From assembly GCA_963711065.1 (NCBI GenBank), contig CAVQCO010000007.1, positions 496,001-560,000 of the forward strand: a stretch of DNA of 64,000 nt, given 5' to 3'. The notes under the pieces were generated by a model, which did not search any database, had not been told where the DNA came from, and was given only the letters and a program-made list of their open reading frames with translations. Made by a program: the position numbers and the translations under genes. Shown in pieces: positions 60,774 through 64,000 of the stretch; within the stretch, counting starts at the first letter, position 1, and each line of letters opens with the position of its first letter. Source of the DNA: Bog-473 sp963711065. Lineage in GTDB: Bacteria > Actinomycetota > Acidimicrobiia > Acidimicrobiales > RAAP-2.

Positions 60774-61993
60774 CCGGGATCAGACGGTCACTCGTCTTGG
60801 TCGGGGAGTTGCCCGAGCCCTTCGGGGGAGTGGCCATGCACTGTGACAACGTGTGCAGAGAGCTAAGTTGCCGTGGCGTCGACGTTCATTTCCTGGACAG
60901 TGAGCCCGGTTCCGTGAAGCACCTCCCTCCGCTGGCGAGTTATTCAAGAGTGACAGGTCGGTATGTACGGGGTGGGCTCTCGGCGCTTCGCTCCCCACGA
61001 GTAGTTTGCTCCTGGTTCGCCCTCGTGTTCCCGGTCGCCCATAAGATAGGGCCACGAGCTTCCCTCCAGGCGCTGGTCCTCGGCTATAGGACCTTCGCGA
61101 CGGCCCGGCGTGCTGGAACACGGTCAATCGTCGCGCATCATGCTGGGGAGCTTGGGCTGTCTGCCCTGGTGGCCGCCAGAGCGCTTGACGCCAAGGTTAC
61201 CGTGTTCATTCACGGGTCAGAATGGACGCACCCGACGTGGAACCAGAAACTGTCTGCCATCGTTGCTGGGCGCGCTCATCGGATCATCGCTAATTCCTCG
61301 TATACACGGCAGCTCTGTATGGATGCCACAGGGCGGACCGACATTTCAGTGGTTGCTCCCGGCGTCGATCACAGCCGATTCCATCCCTCCTCCCGCACTC
61401 CGGAATGTCGGGACGATCCGATTGTTCTCTTCCTTGGAGCAATGCATCCCCGCAAGGGAGCTGACGTGCTCGCCAGGGCCATCCCTCTGCTGCACGATCT
61501 TCCGGCACGTTTCATGTTCGCCGGGCCTTCAGGCCCCCTTGAGCCGGAAGTCCGGTCGATCATCGCCGGCTCCGGCGCTCAGGATCGGGTCGAGTTCCGC
61601 GGGCAACTCAGCTCCGAGGAAGTTCCTCGTGTGCTCGCTGAGGCGGGGATATTCATCTTCCCCACAGTCTGGGGCACGGAGGGTTTCGGCATGGTCGCCG
61701 CCGAGGCCATGGCCTGTGGAGTGCCCGTTGTGGCCAGCCGCATCGGTGCGATACCCGAAGTCGTGCTCGACGAGGAGACGGGGCTGTTGGTAGAACCCGG
61801 TGATCCAGTTGACCTCGCGTCCAAGCTGCGCCTCCTCCTCGGAGATCCCGTCCGACGCCGCTGTCTCGGCCGCACCGGGACGAGACATGTGCAGCAGTAC
61901 CGGTGGGACCGGCTGGCAGACGAACTGGTCGAGGACCTCAACGCCGACGCCGAGTCCGCAACGCTCACTGCGCACGACAGGCTGGCCACATGA
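60770..61993 (+). CDS. Glycosyltransferase family 4
   Basis: A 407-residue GT-B enzyme. SLVLVGELPEPFGGVAMHCDNVCRELS is the N-terminal nucleotide-type loop; VLFLGAMHPRKGADVLARAIPLL and TVWGTEGFGMVAAEAMACGVPVVASRIGAIPEVV mark the donor domain with the E(7)E motif. GTG 60770 overlaps the previous gene and ATGA overlaps the next. Confidence 0.9.
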   Translation: MTGIRRSLVLVGELPEPFGGVAMHCDNVCRELSCRGVDVHFLDSEPGSVKHLPPLASYSRVTGRYVRGGLSALRSPRVVCSWFALVFPVAHKIGPRASLQALVLGYRTFATARRAGTRSIVAHHAGELGLSALVAARALDAKVTVFIHGSEWTHPTWNQKLSAIVAGRAHRIIANSSYTRQLCMDATGRTDISVVAPGVDHSRFHPSSRTPECRDDPIVLFLGAMHPRKGADVLARAIPLLHDLPARFMFAGPSGPLEPEVRSIIAGSGAQDRVEFRGQLSSEEVPRVLAEAGIFIFPTVWGTEGFGMVAAEAMACGVPVVASRIGAIPEVVLDEETGLLVEPGDPVDLASKLRLLLGDPVRRRCLGRTGTRHVQQYRWDRLADELVEDLNADAESATLTAHDRLAT

Positions 61994-63096
61994 CGGGCGG
62001 CTTGGCGATCGACCGCGCGCCGACCGAAAGTCGGGAACCCCCCCTCCAACGGTTGCTCATGTTCAACCTGGCCACCGACGAGAAGGATCCCATTCTCGGG
62101 TTCACGGTCGAATGGGTCCGGGCTCTCGCCGCTCGAGTGCCCAACGTCGACATCATAACGATGCGGTTCGGGAGCACCGACCTGCCGGGCAACGTCCGCG
62201 TTTACTCGATCGGCAAGGAGCGCGGCTGGTCAGAGGCGAGACGGTTGGTCGAGTTCTATCGCCGACTCGGTCTCTTGTTACACGAGAAGACCTATCAGGC
62301 TTGCTTCGCTCATATGCAGGAGCGATTCGCCCTTCTTGCAGCCCCACTATTGAAACTCAAGCACATCCCGGTCACGCTTTGGTACACCCATCCTCACACT
62401 CCCTTGGCCCTACGCGCCGCGATCAGAACAGTCGACCGGGTCGTCACTGCCGATTCCAGTAGCTGTCGAGTCCGGACCTCCAAGCTGCTTGCGATTGGCC
62501 ATGGCATCGACACCGATCGGTTTGTACCCGCCTTTTGCGATCGATCCCGCTTCCGGGTGGTGGCCGTGGGCCGCGTCACGCCCATCAAGCGGCTCGAGCT
62601 GCTGATTGACGCTGCCGCCCGCCTGCAGAGCCGCCAAGCCAACGGTCTCGAGGTTCGGTTCATCGGTCCGACTGACAGCGCTGACAGTAGTTACGAAGCT
62701 GCTCTGCGCCGTCGGGCGTTTGAGGTGGGTGTTGCTTCGCAGGTGACCTTTGTCGGCCCGCTCGGGACTGACGAACTGATAGCTGAGTACCAGGCGGCTG
62801 ACGCCGTGGTGAGCCTCACCCGTCTTGGGTCCTTTGACAAGTCGGCACTTGAAGGAATGAGTTGTGGGTTACCCCTGCTGACCATGAACCGGGCCTTTGC
62901 CCCGCACCTGTTGGCCGCTGGTATGCCGGGACTGATCGAGGACGGGAACACCGAGGCGCTGGGGCAGGCTATCGGAAGGCTGGCTGACGTCCCAGTAGAG
63001 GAACGGCGACGATGGGGCCTGGCTCTGCGAGCCGAGGTGGTCCGCGCTCATTCGCTCCAACGCCTGGCCGACCTGCTCGTCAACCAGATCCTCTGA
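61990..63096 (+). CDS. Glycosyltransferase family 4
   Basis: A 368-residue GT-B enzyme. MFNLATDEKDPILGFTVEWVRALAARVPNVDIITMRFG is the N-terminal motif also left as relics at 41911 and 54138. WYTHPHTPLALRAAI, VVAVGRVTPIKRLELLIDAAARL and LTRLGSFDKSALEGMSCGLPLLTMNRAFAP follow. Last gene of a run of four tightly packed genes (58202-63096). The next 119 bases are empty. Confidence 0.88.
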   Translation: MTGGLAIDRAPTESREPPLQRLLMFNLATDEKDPILGFTVEWVRALAARVPNVDIITMRFGSTDLPGNVRVYSIGKERGWSEARRLVEFYRRLGLLLHEKTYQACFAHMQERFALLAAPLLKLKHIPVTLWYTHPHTPLALRAAIRTVDRVVTADSSSCRVRTSKLLAIGHGIDTDRFVPAFCDRSRFRVVAVGRVTPIKRLELLIDAAARLQSRQANGLEVRFIGPTDSADSSYEAALRRRAFEVGVASQVTFVGPLGTDELIAEYQAADAVVSLTRLGSFDKSALEGMSCGLPLLTMNRAFAPHLLAAGMPGLIEDGNTEALGQAIGRLADVPVEERRRWGLALRAEVVRAHSLQRLADLLVNQIL

Positions 63097-63215
63097 CATC
63101 TCGACCGGGTACTCCTCGTCGGTCAAGGCCAGAGCCTCGGCTGGCCGAGCATGCACATCGTGGCCCACTCCGCTGACGTCGACTACGTGGCTCTCAGTGT
63201 CAGCGCTGGGTCTGC

Positions 63216-64000
63216 TCAGCCTCTCGAAAGAGTGACCCTATTCTTGAGTCTTGTGATCCCCGCCAGGGGAGTGAGCCGCTCGACGTAGGAATCAACGACA
63301 GTCGAGTCACCGTCGAGAAACAATGTGTGCGGGCCCTTCCGTCCCGCCACTCGAATCTGCGCCCGTGGTACCTCGCGATACCTCTCCGTGGACAACTCGA
63401 TGATCTCGGAGAATGTCACGCCGTTGCCATAGCTGCCCCGGTTGTCCTGGCCGGGCCGAAACAAGCGCCCGTCGGCGGCGACGATCGGACCGGCTGGGCG
63501 GGCTCGAGCGACGTCCATGACGATCGGGTTGTCCGGGTGTGGTTCGTACGTTCCTGCCACGTCCGTTGCTGACCACAACCAGAGCAGGTCGGTCGCCGTC
63601 GATGGCAATCCACCGAACAGCCACCACCGGCCCGCATGGAACAAGACGGTGGGGTCGATGATCCGGAACGCCTCGAGACCACGAACAACTTGCGATCCCA
63701 CGATGGACGTTCCGTCGAGCTCGAACAATCTCGGTGGTCCGACAGACGTCATTTCGGGCAGGACGTATTGCGTACCCTGGCTTTCGACGATGAAGGGATA
63801 GGAGCAGTGATGACCGCGCACTCCCGGCAGGTCAACGGCAACGGGTGGGCGGTCAGCGCTGAAGACAAGCAGGCGCCCCTTTCCCGACGAGGTCTCCAAA
63901 CCCTCACACCAGATCGTTCCGCTTTCGCCTGGGCAGGGATCCGCAATGAAGGCGAATCCCTTCGGGAGCGCAAAGTCGTCTGGCTCGCCAAGGTACACAA
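63216..64000 (-). CDS. Partial beta-propeller glycosyltransferase-associated protein (GINT1-N-like)
   Basis: Reading leftward from the window edge, 261 residues of a larger protein; the N-terminus is beyond 64000. Repeated blades with GRWWLFGG, LLWLWSATDVAGTYEPHPDNPIVMDVARARPAGPIVA, DGRLFRPGQDNRGSYGNGVTF and IIELSTERYREVP match the five-bladed propeller found before plant inositolphosphorylceramide glucosamine transferases and in bacterial polysaccharide loci. It probably binds or transfers a sugar; no catalytic GT part is visible here. Confidence 0.65.
   Translation of the reverse strand, partial: VYLGEPDDFALPKGFAFIADPCPGESGTIWCEGLETSSGKGRLLVFSADRPPVAVDLPGVRGHHCSYPFIVESQGTQYVLPEMTSVGPPRLFELDGTSIVGSQVVRGLEAFRIIDPTVLFHAGRWWLFGGLPSTATDLLWLWSATDVAGTYEPHPDNPIVMDVARARPAGPIVAADGRLFRPGQDNRGSYGNGVTFSEIIELSTERYREVPRAQIRVAGRKGPHTLFLDGDSTVVDSYVERLTPLAGITRLKNRVTLSRG

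Overview
The window is high-GC DNA from an actinobacterium. An acidimicrobial-type lineage is my guess from gene content, not something proven here. The supporting genes are a mycothiol ligase (mshC), an F420-type NADPH reductase, an InhA-like enoyl reductase, a DUF222-HNH endonuclease, many GTG starts and 4-nt stop/start overlaps. No rRNA, tRNA or CRISPR array was seen.

Layout, left half (1-33 kb, mostly housekeeping and catabolic). A cut-off methyltransferase start and a frameshifted MarR regulator are followed by an ABC-2 drug exporter pair, an acyl-CoA synthetase and a convergent MFS exporter. From about 5.65 to 14.83 kb a cobalamin riboswitch leads ten overlapping genes: BtuF/C/D-like uptake, CobO, CbiZ, CobU, CobS, CbiB, a CobC/CobD-type aminotransferase and a BluB-CobT fusion. 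Together they import corrinoids, adenosylate them, strip the old tail and rebuild it with dimethylbenzimidazole; no corrin-ring synthesis genes are present. Next come a GDP-mannose 3,5-epimerase-like gene and a leftward operon (nitroreductase, biotinyl/carboxyltransferase acyl-CoA carboxylase, GH3 glucosidase, MFS exporter, DUF222-HNH). A KstR-like palindrome separates a nitronate monooxygenase from a divergent enoyl-CoA hydratase. An SDR, an ABC exporter, FabI/InhA, an F420 reductase and MshC complete this half.

Layout, right half. From 33 to 39 kb there is a small regulatory patch: a stand-alone M41-like metalloprotease, three NarL/LuxR regulators with degenerate receiver domains, one decayed regulator, a sigma-like/zinc-finger protein and a nucleotide-sugar dehydrogenase. 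From 39 kb to the right edge lies an exopolysaccharide island with slightly lower GC and much gene decay. It holds about nine glycosyltransferases, a WbsX-like protein, a Wzz/BY-kinase-like protein that lacks the P-loop lysine, an O-antigen polymerase/ligase, a Tat lipoprotein and an IS110-family element. One WbsX + GT4 block occurs twice; the 39.8-42.0 kb copy is decayed and the 58.2-63.1 kb copy is intact.

Six genes (MarR, GH3, SDR, ABC exporter, IS110 transposase, one GT4) are each interrupted by what looks like one extra base. The uniform direction makes assembly or base-calling error at least as likely as true pseudogenes.
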